From: a virus
DNA length: 57,470 nucleotides
Virus record (IMG/VR): IMGVR_UViG_3300042914_002726
Span: 1 to 57,470 of that record
Reading direction: 5' to 3' (one strand)
Both the position numbers and the translations under genes were made by a program. The notes below the pieces were generated by a model. It ran no database searches, was not told where the DNA came from, and saw only the letters and a program-made list of their open reading frames with translations. Positions 34,047 to 41,215 of the stretch are shown in pieces; within the stretch, counting starts at the first letter, position 1; the number at the start of each line of letters is the position of its first letter.

Positions 34047-34277
34047 ATGACAAACACAGACGGCATCATCAAGTCACTCGAAACGCTCATCAAGCATGAG
34101 AAAGTTATCCAAGCGCAAGAGTGCGACATCATCCAACTCAAAAACCTTTTAGCGCAAGCCTTGCACACCATCACCGCACACGAGCAAAAACTTAACTTCT
34201 TGTGTGGCGTTTCGACTACGCTTGCGGTAGAATTGGGCGCAGTGAAAAATCAGCAATTCTCACAAGGAGTCAACTAA
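34047..34277 (+). CDS. Small coiled-coil protein
   Basis: 76 residues, heptad-like helix over most of its length (IIKSLETLIKHEKVIQAQE ... LKNLLAQALHTITAHEQKL). Follows the preceding gene by 4 nt. No family. Confidence 0.55.
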   Translation: MTNTDGIIKSLETLIKHEKVIQAQECDIIQLKNLLAQALHTITAHEQKLNFLCGVSTTLAVELGAVKNQQFSQGVN

Positions 34278-34278
34278 C

Positions 34279-34431
34279 ATGAGCAGAATCATTATGACAA
34301 TCGACACGCGCCCACTCGCGCGCGCGATTGAGCGAAGCGTTCGCAAGACAACTTGCAAGCCTTCGTTCGCTATGCGTGTCAAGAAAAAATTCGCGCGCAA
34401 GGCAAAGTTTTTTCGCGGTTGGTCTGACTAG
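34279..34431 (+). CDS. Very basic small protein
   Basis: 50 residues, rich in Arg and Lys (RPLARAIERSVRKTTCKP, KKKFARKAKFFRGW). AAGGAG lies about 11 nt before the ATG, so it uses a Shine-Dalgarno as an internal operon gene. Possibly nucleic-acid binding. Its stop abuts repeat copy B. Confidence 0.5.
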   Translation: MSRIIMTIDTRPLARAIERSVRKTTCKPSFAMRVKKKFARKAKFFRGWSD

Positions 34432-34508
34432 TAAAGCGTTGAATATCAACGACTTACGGCGGCGCGCCCCGCCGCGCAGCGTAACTCATTGCAAATCAAG
34501 CACTTACA
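34432..34508. repeat. Intergenic palindromic repeat, copy B
   Basis: Contains TTGAATATCAACGACTTAC, the GGCGCGCCCCGCCGCGC core and GTAACTCATTG. The downstream tail TTCAGATGCCGTGCCAAGT follows at 34519. Confidence 0.85.
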
Positions 34509-34584
34509 GAATATACTGTTCAGATGCCGTGCCAAGTGTCTTGTCAAGCACAAAAAAAATATTTTTTTAATCGCAAAAAAATCA

Positions 34585-34618
34585 TTGCATTTTTGCGCGG
34601 CGGTGCTATTCTTTAAGC
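34585..34618 (+). promoter_or_regulatory. Leaderless sigma70-type promoter
   Basis: TTGCAT, 16 nt, TATTCT, 6 nt, ATG at 34619. Confidence 0.75.
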
Positions 34619-34774
34619 ATGACAGAGAAAGAAAAAGAAATCCAAGCCCTCGAGGAAAAACTCGAACAAATCGCAAACGACTTGATTGATCCCATGCTGG
34701 ACGATCAAACGACTGTTTTACTTCGCGCAATGAGAAAGGTGCGCGAAAAAATAAACGCTCTCGTCGCAGAATAA
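34619..34774 (+). CDS. Small charged helical protein, leaderless
   Basis: 51 residues, coiled-coil-like (EKEKEIQALEEKLEQIAND). No family. Position after a consensus promoter and before another supports it as a real gene. Confidence 0.55.
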   Translation: MTEKEKEIQALEEKLEQIANDLIDPMLDDQTTVLLRAMRKVREKINALVAE

Positions 34775-34777
34775 TCC

Positions 34778-34812
34778 TTGCAACCGAACCCAAAATCAAA
34801 GAAAATAAAAAT
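34778..34812 (+). promoter_or_regulatory. Leaderless sigma70-type promoter, weak -10
   Basis: TTGCAA, 17 nt, GAAAAT, 6 nt, ATG at 34813. Confidence 0.55.
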
Positions 34813-35055
34813 ATGAAAATCACCAAGTCCGACCTCTACGACACCCTCATCCAAGCTCGCGTTGCCTTGTCAAAAGACATCCGCGAAACCTTGCGCGGTC
34901 GCCGTCACTCTTTCGCCCCGAACCTCTTGCGGGAATCTGTCCGCGAAAAAATCGCGGCCTATCGGTTGCTCTCTAACCTCTCGGAAATCAACGCGGAAAC
35001 CTACACGCACAGCAAGCGTGACCTCGCTCGCGTAAAAAAAGCTCTTGCCAAGTAA
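34813..35055 (+). CDS. Small basic protein, leaderless
   Basis: 80 residues, helical and rich in Arg, Lys and Leu (IRETLRGRRHSF, LRESVREKIAAYRLL). No family. The -35 of the next promoter lies within its last codons. Confidence 0.55.
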   Translation: MKITKSDLYDTLIQARVALSKDIRETLRGRRHSFAPNLLRESVREKIAAYRLLSNLSEINAETYTHSKRDLARVKKALAK

Positions 35056-35080
35056 CGCAATCTCTGACAAAATCACCACC
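35045..35080 (+). promoter_or_regulatory. Leaderless sigma70-type promoter inside preceding gene end
   Basis: TTGCCA, 17 nt, CAAAAT, 7 nt, ATG at 35081. The -35 overlaps the final codons of 34813..35055. Confidence 0.55.
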
Positions 35081-35764
35081 ATGAAACTACTAAGCACCAA
35101 CAATACCAAAATCAAAAAAGGCGAAAAGCTCGGCTGGCGCACTTACGGCCTTTCACTTTCACCCGCTGGCAAAAGTGGCAAGCAATTCTGTCCGCACCGC
35201 TCGGCTGGCTGTGAGTTTGCTTGTCTCGACACTTCGGGCATGGGCATCTTCTCAAACGTGCAAGACGCACGCCTTGCAAAGTCGCGTTTCTTCATCGACA
35301 ACCGCAACGAGTTTCTCGCTCAGTTGCATAAAGAATTGCACAATGCAGAAAAGTGGAGTGCAAAAAATAATACGCCCGTTGCTGTTCGTCCGAACGTGCT
35401 TTCTGATCTGCCTTTCCATAAGCTGATCGACATGGCGCGCTTTCCGTCAATTCAGTTTTACGATTACACGCCGAACCTTCAACGCATGATGCAGTTTCTA
35501 AACGGCGAGTTGCCTAAAAATTATCATCTGACCTTCTCGCGCAAAGAGGACAATCAACACCGTGTCCACGCTGTTGTTGCTGCTGGCGGTAACGTGGCCG
35601 CTGTCTTTAGTGAGTTGCCCGAAACCTATCTCGGCAAGCCTGTCATAAACGGCGACGAAAGCGATTTGCGTTTTCTCGACGCGCAAGGCGTGATCGTCGG
35701 ATTGAAAGCAAAGGGCAAAGCTCTCAAAGATCAATCTGGATTCGTGGTGCAAGTTGGCGTATAA
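35081..35764 (+). CDS. Gp88-like phage protein (Gene 88 family)
   Basis: 227 residues from MKLLSTNNTKI, with the start set by promoter spacing. The cysteine-rich segment KQFCPHRSAGCEFACLDTSGMG (about residues 27-48), followed by ARLAKSRFFIDNRNEF, matches the conserved core of a family named after mycobacteriophage gene 88 (my recall: PF17338). The three or four cysteines may bind metal or an iron-sulfur cluster. Biochemical role unknown. Confidence 0.7.
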   Translation: MKLLSTNNTKIKKGEKLGWRTYGLSLSPAGKSGKQFCPHRSAGCEFACLDTSGMGIFSNVQDARLAKSRFFIDNRNEFLAQLHKELHNAEKWSAKNNTPVAVRPNVLSDLPFHKLIDMARFPSIQFYDYTPNLQRMMQFLNGELPKNYHLTFSRKEDNQHRVHAVVAAGGNVAAVFSELPETYLGKPVINGDESDLRFLDAQGVIVGLKAKGKALKDQSGFVVQVGV

Positions 35765-35773
35765 TGAACACCT

Positions 35774-35845
35774 ATGGAAATCATTTGCTTGCTTGTAGTA
35801 GTAGCGGCTTGCGCTTGTGCAATTCATCAAAATCAAAAACTATGA
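35774..35845 (+). CDS. 23-residue membrane peptide
   Basis: MEIICLLVVVAACACAIHQNQ: one hydrophobic span and a short polar tail. TATAAT ends 9 nt before the ATG. Its stop overlaps the next start (ATGA). Small-membrane-peptide genes of this type recur in the window. Confidence 0.4.
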   Translation: MEIICLLVVVAACACAIHQNQKL

Positions 35846-35997
35846 CAAACCTAATCATACGAAAAAATCTGTTCCGCTTATCGCAATTTTTCAAACGCCG
35901 CGCTGATGCTGCATCACGCCGTGGCCGCGATGAGCGCGCAAAAATTCTTCTGACTGCATGGGAAAAAATGCTTGACATACGCGACAAACTGCGATGA
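35842..35997 (+). CDS. Small basic protein
   Basis: 51 residues from MTNLIIRKNLFRLSQF at 35842. This is chosen over an upstream in-frame ATG because it gives an ATGA overlap with the membrane peptide. Arg-rich (FKRRADAASRRGRDERAK). Possibly nucleic-acid binding. Confidence 0.5.
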   Translation: MTNLIIRKNLFRLSQFFKRRADAASRRGRDERAKILLTAWEKMLDIRDKLR

Positions 35998-36076
35998 CGT
36001 AAAGCGCTATAAATCAACGACTTACGGCGGCGCGCCCCGCCGCGCGGCGTAAGTGCTTGAAAATCAACGGCTTACG
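35998..36076. repeat. Intergenic palindromic repeat, copy C
   Basis: Full copy with AATCAACGACTTACGGC, the GGCGCGCCCCGCCGCGC core and GTAAGTGCTTG. Followed by TTCAGGAAGCGTGCCAACTC at about 36087, the same tail as copies A and F. Confidence 0.85.
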
Positions 36077-36158
36077 CAGAACCACATTCAGGAAGCGTGC
36101 CAACTCCGAAAACTTTTTTTCGTCAACAAAAATACTTTTTAAAAATGCAAAAAAAATC

Positions 36159-36192
36159 GTGCATCATGCGCGCCCTGTGCTATTCTTTACCC
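36159..36192 (+). promoter_or_regulatory. Leaderless promoter, variant -35
   Basis: GTGCAT, 16 nt, TATTCT, 6 nt, ATG at 36193. Confidence 0.65.
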
Positions 36193-36324
36193 ATGCAAGC
36201 GAACACCATCACCGACGACTTCAACACGCAAATCCAAAGCGACGAGTTTGCCTCGGAATACGAGGCTTACATCGACGAGCAGGAAAAAAATTATTGGCGT
36301 CAAATCGACGCTCGCGGAAATTAA
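36193..36324 (+). CDS. Acidic small protein, paralogue of 33827..34042
   Basis: 43 residues from MQANTITDDF, the start fixed by the promoter. Shares the DFNTQ-QSDEFASEYE block with the gene at 33827 but lacks its long acidic tail. Duplicated small genes downstream of duplicated repeats suggest cassette copying. Confidence 0.6.
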   Translation: MQANTITDDFNTQIQSDEFASEYEAYIDEQEKNYWRQIDARGN

Positions 36325-36328
36325 TCCG

Positions 36329-36366
36329 TTGACACTCTCAACCCTAACACCTAACATCATCAATCT
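36329..36366 (+). promoter_or_regulatory. Sigma70-type promoter with 9-nt leader
   Basis: TTGACA, 17 nt, TAACAT, 9 nt, ATG at 36367. Confidence 0.65.
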
Positions 36367-36813
36367 ATGACACAAGCAAACATCATCATTAGTGCATACG
36401 GCAACGGCATCGCTGTTGGCCTCAACGGAACCAAAGAACAAGTTGAACACACGTTCAACCGCTTCTTCAACTGGGGTGCAACTGGTCAAGGAGAACTCGG
36501 TAGCTACTTGCACGAACTCTCTGACAACTTCTCCTACTTCCTCTCCACGGAAGCTGATATGCTTCGCGCTATGACATACGAGACTATGACAAAGTGGCAA
36601 GACTCTCCTGTAAGCGATCAATACAAAGCGCGTCCGCGCTTCCACAAGAAACCGAATGGCGAAAAGTTTCGCGCTGATGCCGCGCAAGCTGCGCGTGACG
36701 AATACGAATCTTTCTCACGCGAGAGCTTCATGCTCCAGATGAAATCTCCCTCACACATCTATCAGCAACTCGATGGCGGTGCGCCATCTTGGACGAGTGA
36801 AACGGAGGATTGA
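36367..36813 (+). CDS. Unknown protein
   Basis: 148 residues. It starts with a beta strand segment (ANIIISAYGNGIAVGL) and continues as a charged helical protein with many Tyr, Phe and Met. No family recognised. Well supported as a gene by promoter, length and codon usage like its neighbours. Confidence 0.6.
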   Translation: MTQANIIISAYGNGIAVGLNGTKEQVEHTFNRFFNWGATGQGELGSYLHELSDNFSYFLSTEADMLRAMTYETMTKWQDSPVSDQYKARPRFHKKPNGEKFRADAAQAARDEYESFSRESFMLQMKSPSHIYQQLDGGAPSWTSETED

Positions 36814-36816
36814 TCT

Positions 36817-37272
36817 ATGGATGAACGGCCAATCAAGACAGCCCAACTTAAAATTTATGGGCGATTAGAACGCTCGCATATTCATTATGATCGTGTCATA
36901 ATCTGTGAAGATGGAAGGCAATATGAATCAAGATCAAAATGCTGTGACGGATACTGGGGACTTTACCCCTCTTTTAGAATGTCATGTCCAAAAACATATC
37001 TGAAAGGGAGAGAACATCATGGATTCTATGACAGCATTGATGAGGAAAAATTAATGCGTGACATAGTTGATGTCTGCTTACCTTTCCAATTCAAGATTGA
37101 ATCTATAAAGTTTTATGACATTCCATTTATATGTCCCGAAACTGGCATTAGTTGGCAATATAACAGGCCAGACAAGAAAGAATATAATTCGCACTATAAA
37201 TGGAAAAAATTGCCCAAAAATAGAAAAACCTTTATAGTATGCCAAAGAGAATGTGACCACATAAAAGCTTGA
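36817..37272 (+). CDS. Unknown protein, AT-richer than neighbours
   Basis: 151 residues, with six cysteines including SKCCDGYWG, FRMSCPKTY and FICPETG that might bind zinc. GGAGG lies about 9 nt before the ATG, so it is translated as a second gene of the operon. Visibly AT-richer than the surrounding block, which may indicate separate acquisition. Confidence 0.55.
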   Translation: MDERPIKTAQLKIYGRLERSHIHYDRVIICEDGRQYESRSKCCDGYWGLYPSFRMSCPKTYLKGREHHGFYDSIDEEKLMRDIVDVCLPFQFKIESIKFYDIPFICPETGISWQYNRPDKKEYNSHYKWKKLPKNRKTFIVCQRECDHIKA

Positions 37273-37335
37273 TAATCAACGAGTTACGGCGGCGCGCCCG
37301 GCGCCCATGCGTAAGTCATTGAAGCAGAGGACTTT
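37266..37335. repeat. Intergenic palindromic repeat, copy D (degenerate)
   Basis: GATAATCAACGAGTTACGGC, core GGCGCGCCCGGCGCC and GTAAGTCATTGAA. It overlaps the 3' end of the minus gene 37316..37567, whose last codons are built from repeat sequence. Confidence 0.75.
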
Positions 37336-37567
37336 GTGGATTATACTTGAGCGTGGTCATCATCGAAGCCAGTTTGACAATTGATTCTGCAAATTGCTTA
37401 TTCTGTTCTTTCATCTTTTTAATAAATTGTTCTCGGGTTTCAGTATCCCTTGCCCTACCTATTTTATCACATATGAGATGCAATTTTCCACTATCTTTAA
37501 AGTATCTATCTAGATCTTTAATTGCTTTATCATTATTAATTATTAGTTCTAAGCTATTTCTGTCCAT
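37316..37567 (-). CDS. Minus-strand gene inside the plus-strand block
   Basis: 83 residues, helical and charged, with KKMKEQNKQFAESIVKLASMM. Supported by a leaderless promoter exactly 6 nt before its ATG. It is the only minus gene between 31.9 and 46.4 kb and AT-rich. An orientation and placement like this would suit an infection-stage regulator, but no DNA-binding motif is clear. Confidence 0.6.
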   Translation of the reverse strand: MDRNSLELIINNDKAIKDLDRYFKDSGKLHLICDKIGRARDTETREQFIKKMKEQNKQFAESIVKLASMMTTLKYNPQSPLLQ

Positions 37568-37602
37568 CTATTTACCCTATCACTATTTAGCTATTTTGTC
37601 AA
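37568..37602 (-). promoter_or_regulatory. Leaderless sigma70-type promoter (minus)
   Basis: Minus strand: TTGACA (37597-37602), 17 nt, TAGGGT, 6 nt, ATG at 37567. Confidence 0.6.
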
Positions 37603-37659
37603 TACTATTTGTAAAGATATTTATTGCTATTTGTGTAAATTGTGATATTCTTGGTTAAC

Positions 37660-37731
37660 GGGAAGGTAGCTCAAAGGTAGAGCAGCGCCCTTTTAAGGCG
37701 TTGGTTCTGGGTTCGATCCCCAGTCTTCCCA
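37660..37731 (+). tRNA. tRNA-Lys (UUU)
   Basis: Acceptor GGGAAGG pairs with TCTTCCC. Anticodon loop CTTTTAA gives UUU. T stem CTGGG-TTCGATC-CCCAG. CCA not encoded. Confidence 0.93.
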
Positions 37732-37754
37732 CGAAAAAAATTTCAAAAAACCCG

Positions 37755-37790
37755 TTGACAAAACCCTCAAAAAGATTTATTCTTAGAACC
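37755..37790 (+). promoter_or_regulatory. Leaderless sigma70-type promoter
   Basis: TTGACA, 17 nt, TATTCT, 7 nt, ATG at 37791. Confidence 0.75.
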
Positions 37791-38054
37791 ATGAAAGCAC
37801 TACTAAACAAAATCAAACTCGCAATCGCTGACTCTAAACTCGGCGTCATCACCAACCCTGTGTATCGCTTGAAGTATCGGCCTTACACCGATCAAGGAAA
37901 CAAAGACGTTGAAACCTACTACGTCTCTCGTCCCTTCGATGGGTTCAAGAATGGTATCACCGCCTACTGCTTCGGCAAAGGTGTTCGCAGGTTCCGCTTC
38001 GATGAAATCGTTGAGCGGGAAGTTGTATCGCTCTTTGGAAAATCTGTGGCGTAA
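37791..38054 (+). CDS. Small WYL-like protein
   Basis: 87 residues from MKALLNKIKLA, the start set by the promoter. YRLKYRPYTDQGN ... YYVSRPFDGF and GITAYCFGKGVRRFRFDEIVE match the beta-strand order of WYL domains, ligand- or nucleic-acid-sensing modules of transcription regulators. No helix-turn-helix is attached. It is the last gene before the giant RNA candidate, and its stop lies within that RNA's first hairpin. Confidence 0.6.
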   Translation: MKALLNKIKLAIADSKLGVITNPVYRLKYRPYTDQGNKDVETYYVSRPFDGFKNGITAYCFGKGVRRFRFDEIVEREVVSLFGKSVA

Positions 38055-38806
38055 AGCCACACTAATCTGCCCGACAATCAATATCGGAAATAAAAGATGC
38101 AAAGTTAACCGGATCTTTGCGGTGGTCGCGTAAGCGAAAACAAAATATCCGCCGAGGCAGATAAACATTTACAAGTAGCCCGAAAAAATATCGGAAACAA
38201 AAGCAGGACAGAATAGCGTCTGTCATCATATACAAAACGCACCGAGGCTTGACTTTAAATATCTACGAGGTAAATGCCAGAGGGAACTGGCGCCCACGCG
38301 TAGAGAATAAACTCCCACAATTTTAGTTCTTTTACATTTTGCCCGAAAGGGAAGAATATCCATAGCTTCTATAGAACCGATGTGCGCTCGGATGCTGCTT
38401 GGAGAATAAGGCGCACAAATCTTGAGGGTTGACTCCTCCCAAAAGGGGGAGAGCGCGCAGCTTAAAAATAGAGGAATTAACCTCCAACCCGCAACCACTC
38501 TCCCAAGCTCTGGCGGATACATCTCCGTTCAACTTGTGAGCTAATTACCGCAAGGTAATTCGATGTCGGTGCCGCCAGAAGGCACGGAGTCATAGGCAGG
38601 GAGTTCTGGCCTCCCTGTCACCACTTTCTATAAAGAAACGGAACGTTCTTGGTTCGCTACCAAGATAGTCAGAACCCACTGATGATGAGAAGCAGATAGC
38701 CAACTGTAATAAGGGGGATAGTTACCATGACTCGCATACGGTGTGCGTAGCTGAATCTGCCCGATCCGAAAGGAGATGAAGGCAAGAGGAGGTAGCCGAA
38801 CATTTC
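38046..38806 (+). ncRNA. Candidate giant structured RNA (GOLLD-like) before tRNA-Cys
   Basis: About 750 nt without a credible gene but dense in helices. ATCTGCC (38065-38071) pairs with GGCAGAT (38156-38162), closing a multi-helix domain. GCAGAT (38692-38697) can pair with a second ATCTGC copy (38755-38760). GNRA-capped hairpins occur at 38126-38137 (GUAA), 38342-38351 (GAAA), 38543-38560 (AATTACC-GCAA-GGTAATT) and 38765-38774 (GAAA). Others include GACAGA/TCTGTC (about 38207-38224), GCCAG/CTGGC (about 38276-38291), TGTGCGC/GCGCACA (about 38380-38417) and CAGGGAG/CTCCCTG (38597-38617). Size, GNRA wealth and position next to a phage tRNA fit GOLLD RNAs; ROOL-like or a new class is possible. 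Confidence 0.7.
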
Positions 38807-38878
38807 GCACCTTTCGCCAAGTGGTAAGGCCAGGGTCTGCAAAACCCTTATACGTTGGTTCGAATCCAACAAGGTGCT
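38807..38878 (+). tRNA. tRNA-Cys (GCA)
   Basis: Acceptor GCACCTT/AAGGTGC, anticodon loop CTGCAAA (GCA), T arm GTTGG-TTCGAAT-CCAAC. No encoded CCA. It directly follows the giant RNA candidate and touches repeat copy E. Confidence 0.92.
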
Positions 38879-38950
38879 GATTATCAAGCACTTACACCGC
38901 CGAGCCGGGCGCGCGGCCATAAGTCGTTGAATACAAACAACTTATAAATT
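38878..38950. repeat. Intergenic palindromic repeat, copy E (degenerate)
   Basis: ATTATCAAGCACTTACACCG, a diverged core CGAGCCGGGCGCGCGG, then CATAAGTCGTTGAATAC. Lies between tRNA-Cys and the next promoter. Confidence 0.75.
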
Positions 38951-38962
38951 ATAAATATCCAG

Positions 38963-38997
38963 TTGACAATAAAATCAAATAGGGTTATTCTTACAAC
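38963..38997 (+). promoter_or_regulatory. Leaderless sigma70-type promoter
   Basis: TTGACA, 17 nt, TATTCT, 6 nt, ATG at 38998. Consensus-grade. Confidence 0.8.
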
Positions 38998-39723
38998 ATG
39001 ATCACCACACAACTACCACTACCCATGCGTTGCTCCTCTGATGCTCTCGTTCAGCCAGAGCTTGAACTCAAGCCTACGCGCAATCCTTCCTACTCTCGCG
39101 TCGAACGCTTCTTTGATTCTTTGGATCGTTCGCGTGTTGTGTCATACACCGACTACTGGAATTCCGTTGCGCCCAAGGGAACGCAAGATGCAATGTTGCG
39201 CTGGCTCTTTGCTTTTATGTCAGTCCATACGAGTTGGAAGTCCAACGTCAATGGCTACAACGCTATCAAGACGATGGATTGGTTACAAGACCAGATGGTC
39301 TTGTTAAACAAGCTCAAGCATAGCGGCGTTGGCTTGCACAATAACCGCACAAAGTTTGTATGGGAGTTCCAGCAAAAGTTCTGGAAAGACATTTCCAAGT
39401 ATTCGCATGAACCCGCCGATTGGCGCAATCATCGTAACGAGTTGGTCAAGGACGTTCTTGGTCTTGGCAAAGCTAAAGTCTCTTTCTCTCTGGAGATGAT
39501 CCATCCAGACAAGTGCGAAGTTGTCTGCATGGACACTCATATGTTCCAAGCCTACTCGCTCGACCAAACCAAAGACGAAAAACATTACGATAACATCGAG
39601 GCCCATTGGATTTCCATGTGCCGTGCGTATGACGTTCCCTGCTACATTGCGCGTTGCCTTTACTGGGACGCAATCCAGAACAAACAGGATTCGCGCTACT
39701 GGTCGTATGTTTTTGAAGAATAA
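38998..39723 (+). CDS. Putative HhH DNA glycosylase-like protein
   Basis: 241 residues. A helix-hairpin-helix-like VLGLGKAKVSFSLEMI (about 153-168) followed by VVCMDTHMF (about 176-184) resembles the HhH-GPD pattern in which a glycine-rich hairpin precedes a catalytic VDTH segment, as in EndoIII/OGG relatives. If so, it would bind or excise modified bases. Iron-sulfur ligands are absent. The similarity is by eye and could be convergent. Confidence 0.5.
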   Translation: MITTQLPLPMRCSSDALVQPELELKPTRNPSYSRVERFFDSLDRSRVVSYTDYWNSVAPKGTQDAMLRWLFAFMSVHTSWKSNVNGYNAIKTMDWLQDQMVLLNKLKHSGVGLHNNRTKFVWEFQQKFWKDISKYSHEPADWRNHRNELVKDVLGLGKAKVSFSLEMIHPDKCEVVCMDTHMFQAYSLDQTKDEKHYDNIEAHWISMCRAYDVPCYIARCLYWDAIQNKQDSRYWSYVFEE

Positions 39724-39726
39724 TCC

Positions 39727-39761
39727 TTGCAATCCATCTCAAAATCCAATACATTAAGAAC
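39727..39761 (+). promoter_or_regulatory. Leaderless sigma70-type promoter
   Basis: TTGCAA, 17 nt, TACATT, 6 nt, ATG at 39762. Confidence 0.65.
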
Positions 39762-39986
39762 ATGAACAAAACCACTACCATCATCACCCGCCGTTCACCC
39801 TTCACCCAAAAAGTTAACAGGATGGAGATTCCTCTCTCCCATTCGGAGTTTGAGAAGAGGGCAATTCTTTGGCAGTCTGGGATGCTCATTCAAGATGCGT
39901 TCCCCATGCTGTCCGCTGATGAACGCGAGTTCATCAAAACTGGCATCACTCCCCAAGAGTGGGAAGAGATGTTCGGAGAAGACTAA
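39762..39986 (+). CDS. Conserved small phage protein
   Basis: 74 residues. MEIPLSHSEFEKRAILWQSG and LSADEREFIKTGITPQEWEEMF resemble a small protein that is common in phages and usually annotated hypothetical. First gene of a two-gene unit. Function unknown. Confidence 0.65.
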   Translation: MNKTTTIITRRSPFTQKVNRMEIPLSHSEFEKRAILWQSGMLIQDAFPMLSADEREFIKTGITPQEWEEMFGED

Positions 39987-40007
39987 TATAGAAAGGAGGG
40001 AAATATA

Positions 40008-40178
40008 ATGAAACTAATCGAAGGTGCTATCTATAACTACAAGGGAGAATCCGTTCGGTTCCGTAAGGAAATCGGAGTTGTCTCGCTCTTGTCGCGTCGT
40101 AAAAAGTCTGGTTTCTTGGGTCGCACAGACCTCTTGAAGAAGGCTAACAAGACTCAAGTCGCCAAGTTCCTCAAATAA
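40008..40178 (+). CDS. Small basic protein with Shine-Dalgarno
   Basis: 56 residues (MKLIEGAIYNYKGESVRF ...), Lys/Arg-rich. GAAAGGAGGG lies 8 nt before the ATG. This contrasts with the leaderless first genes and shows that internal genes of this block rely on ribosome-binding sites. Ends at repeat copy F. Confidence 0.6.
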   Translation: MKLIEGAIYNYKGESVRFRKEIGVVSLLSRRKKSGFLGRTDLLKKANKTQVAKFLK

Positions 40179-40258
40179 GCGTAAAGCTCTCGTAATCATG
40201 GGGTTACGAGGGCGCGCCCCGCCGCGCCGCGTAAGTCGTTGAATATCAACCACTTGCG
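40179..40258. repeat. Intergenic palindromic repeat, copy F
   Basis: GTAAAGCTCTCGTAATCATG, then GGCGCGCCCCGCCGCGC and GTAAGTCGTTGAATATCAAC. Followed by TTCAAGAACCGTGCCAACTC at about 40271. Confidence 0.85.
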
Positions 40259-40325
40259 CGTTCGTGCTTTCAAGAACCGTGCCAACTCTCAGAAAAATAT
40301 TTTCAATCAAATTGCAAAAAAGGGT

Positions 40326-40362
40326 TTGCTCTCCCATACAAAACAACGTATTCTTATGAAGT
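40326..40362 (+). promoter_or_regulatory. Sigma70-type promoter with 8-nt leader
   Basis: TTGCTC, 17 nt, TATTCT, 8 nt, ATG at 40363. Confidence 0.7.
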
Positions 40363-41142
40363 ATGAGAAACCTAAACCTAACACTGCACTGCGGCGGTCA
40401 CGCCGTGGAATCCACCCAAGTTCAGCAAACCCCTACTCCCGCACCCACGGATTCGTGGATGCCCATCCCGCACTTCGCGCTCATCGAGCGTCTGCGCGAG
40501 ATCGTCGGTAGTGCTGGCTTGACCATCACGCAAGAGGCGCACGCCCTTGCGCGCAACGGACTGCGCTACTTCGGATTGTTCCAAGTGGCGGGTATCCCCA
40601 ACTTCTCACAGGAGTCCAACATCGGGACTGTGATCGGCTTGCGTAACTCGCACGACAAGTCGTTTCCCGCTGGCATCAACGCTGGTTCCGCGCCTTTCGT
40701 GTGCGATAACCTCGCGTTTCACAACGAGATCAAAATCGCTCGTCGTCACACCAAGTTCATCATGCGTGACCTTCCTTCGCTCCTTTCGGGCGCGTTCGGA
40801 AAGTTGCTCAACACTTGGGGCAACAACGCCAAACGCATCGAGGCTTACCAGTCTTGCGCGCTCAAGGACGTTCAAGCGCACGACCTCATCGCCAAGGCTT
40901 ACCGCTGTGGCGCAGTGAGCAAGACCGCTCTGGCGGACGTTCTCGACCAGTGGCACAACCCCGAACACGCCGAGTGGTCGGAGCAGAAGAACCTCTGGGG
41001 TCTTCACAACTCCTTCACCAACGTCATGCGCGGAAACGTGCTCGCGTTGCCGAAACGGAGTGACGCGCTCCACGGACTTCTCGACCCTATCGCTGGCGTT
41101 TCGCTGGCGAGGGCGGAAGACGCCGAGGCCATCGCGGTTTAA
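40363..41142 (+). CDS. DUF932-family protein
   Basis: 259 residues. The segments VIGLRNSHDKSFPAGI, GSAPFVCDNLAFHNEI and IARRHTKFIMRDLP match the DUF932/phage-plasmid-like family found on mobile elements, whose function is unknown. The N-terminal ~30 residues are a Thr/Pro-rich leader. Strongly GC-rich codon use. Followed by a strong terminator. Confidence 0.75.
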   Translation: MRNLNLTLHCGGHAVESTQVQQTPTPAPTDSWMPIPHFALIERLREIVGSAGLTITQEAHALARNGLRYFGLFQVAGIPNFSQESNIGTVIGLRNSHDKSFPAGINAGSAPFVCDNLAFHNEIKIARRHTKFIMRDLPSLLSGAFGKLLNTWGNNAKRIEAYQSCALKDVQAHDLIAKAYRCGAVSKTALADVLDQWHNPEHAEWSEQKNLWGLHNSFTNVMRGNVLALPKRSDALHGLLDPIAGVSLARAEDAEAIAV

Positions 41143-41162
41143 ATTCTGAGACGCACAAAAGG

Positions 41163-41195
41163 GCTTGACAGGGCAACCTGTCAAGCTTTTTCTTT
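41163..41195 (+). terminator. Rho-independent terminator after DUF932 gene
   Basis: GCTTGACAGG-GCAA-CCTGTCAAGC then TTTTTCTTT: a perfect 10-bp stem with a GNRA loop. Confidence 0.92.
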
Positions 41196-41215
41196 GTAAA
41201 AATTCTTTTTTATAT

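Noticed and set aside
34446-34826. Minus reading frame across repeat B and the gene at 34619
   Set aside because: It spans a repeat and an opposing promoter-driven gene, with no start signal.
38046-38806. Group I intron or tmRNA
   Set aside because: No interrupted gene flanks the region and I could not identify a P7-type core; there is no tRNA-like Ala half with tag frame. A covariance-model search would settle it.
38226-38920. Minus-strand reading frames within 38.2-38.9 kb
   Set aside because: They run against the hairpin-rich RNA and tRNA-Cys, lack ribosome signals, and their peptides show no recognisable features.
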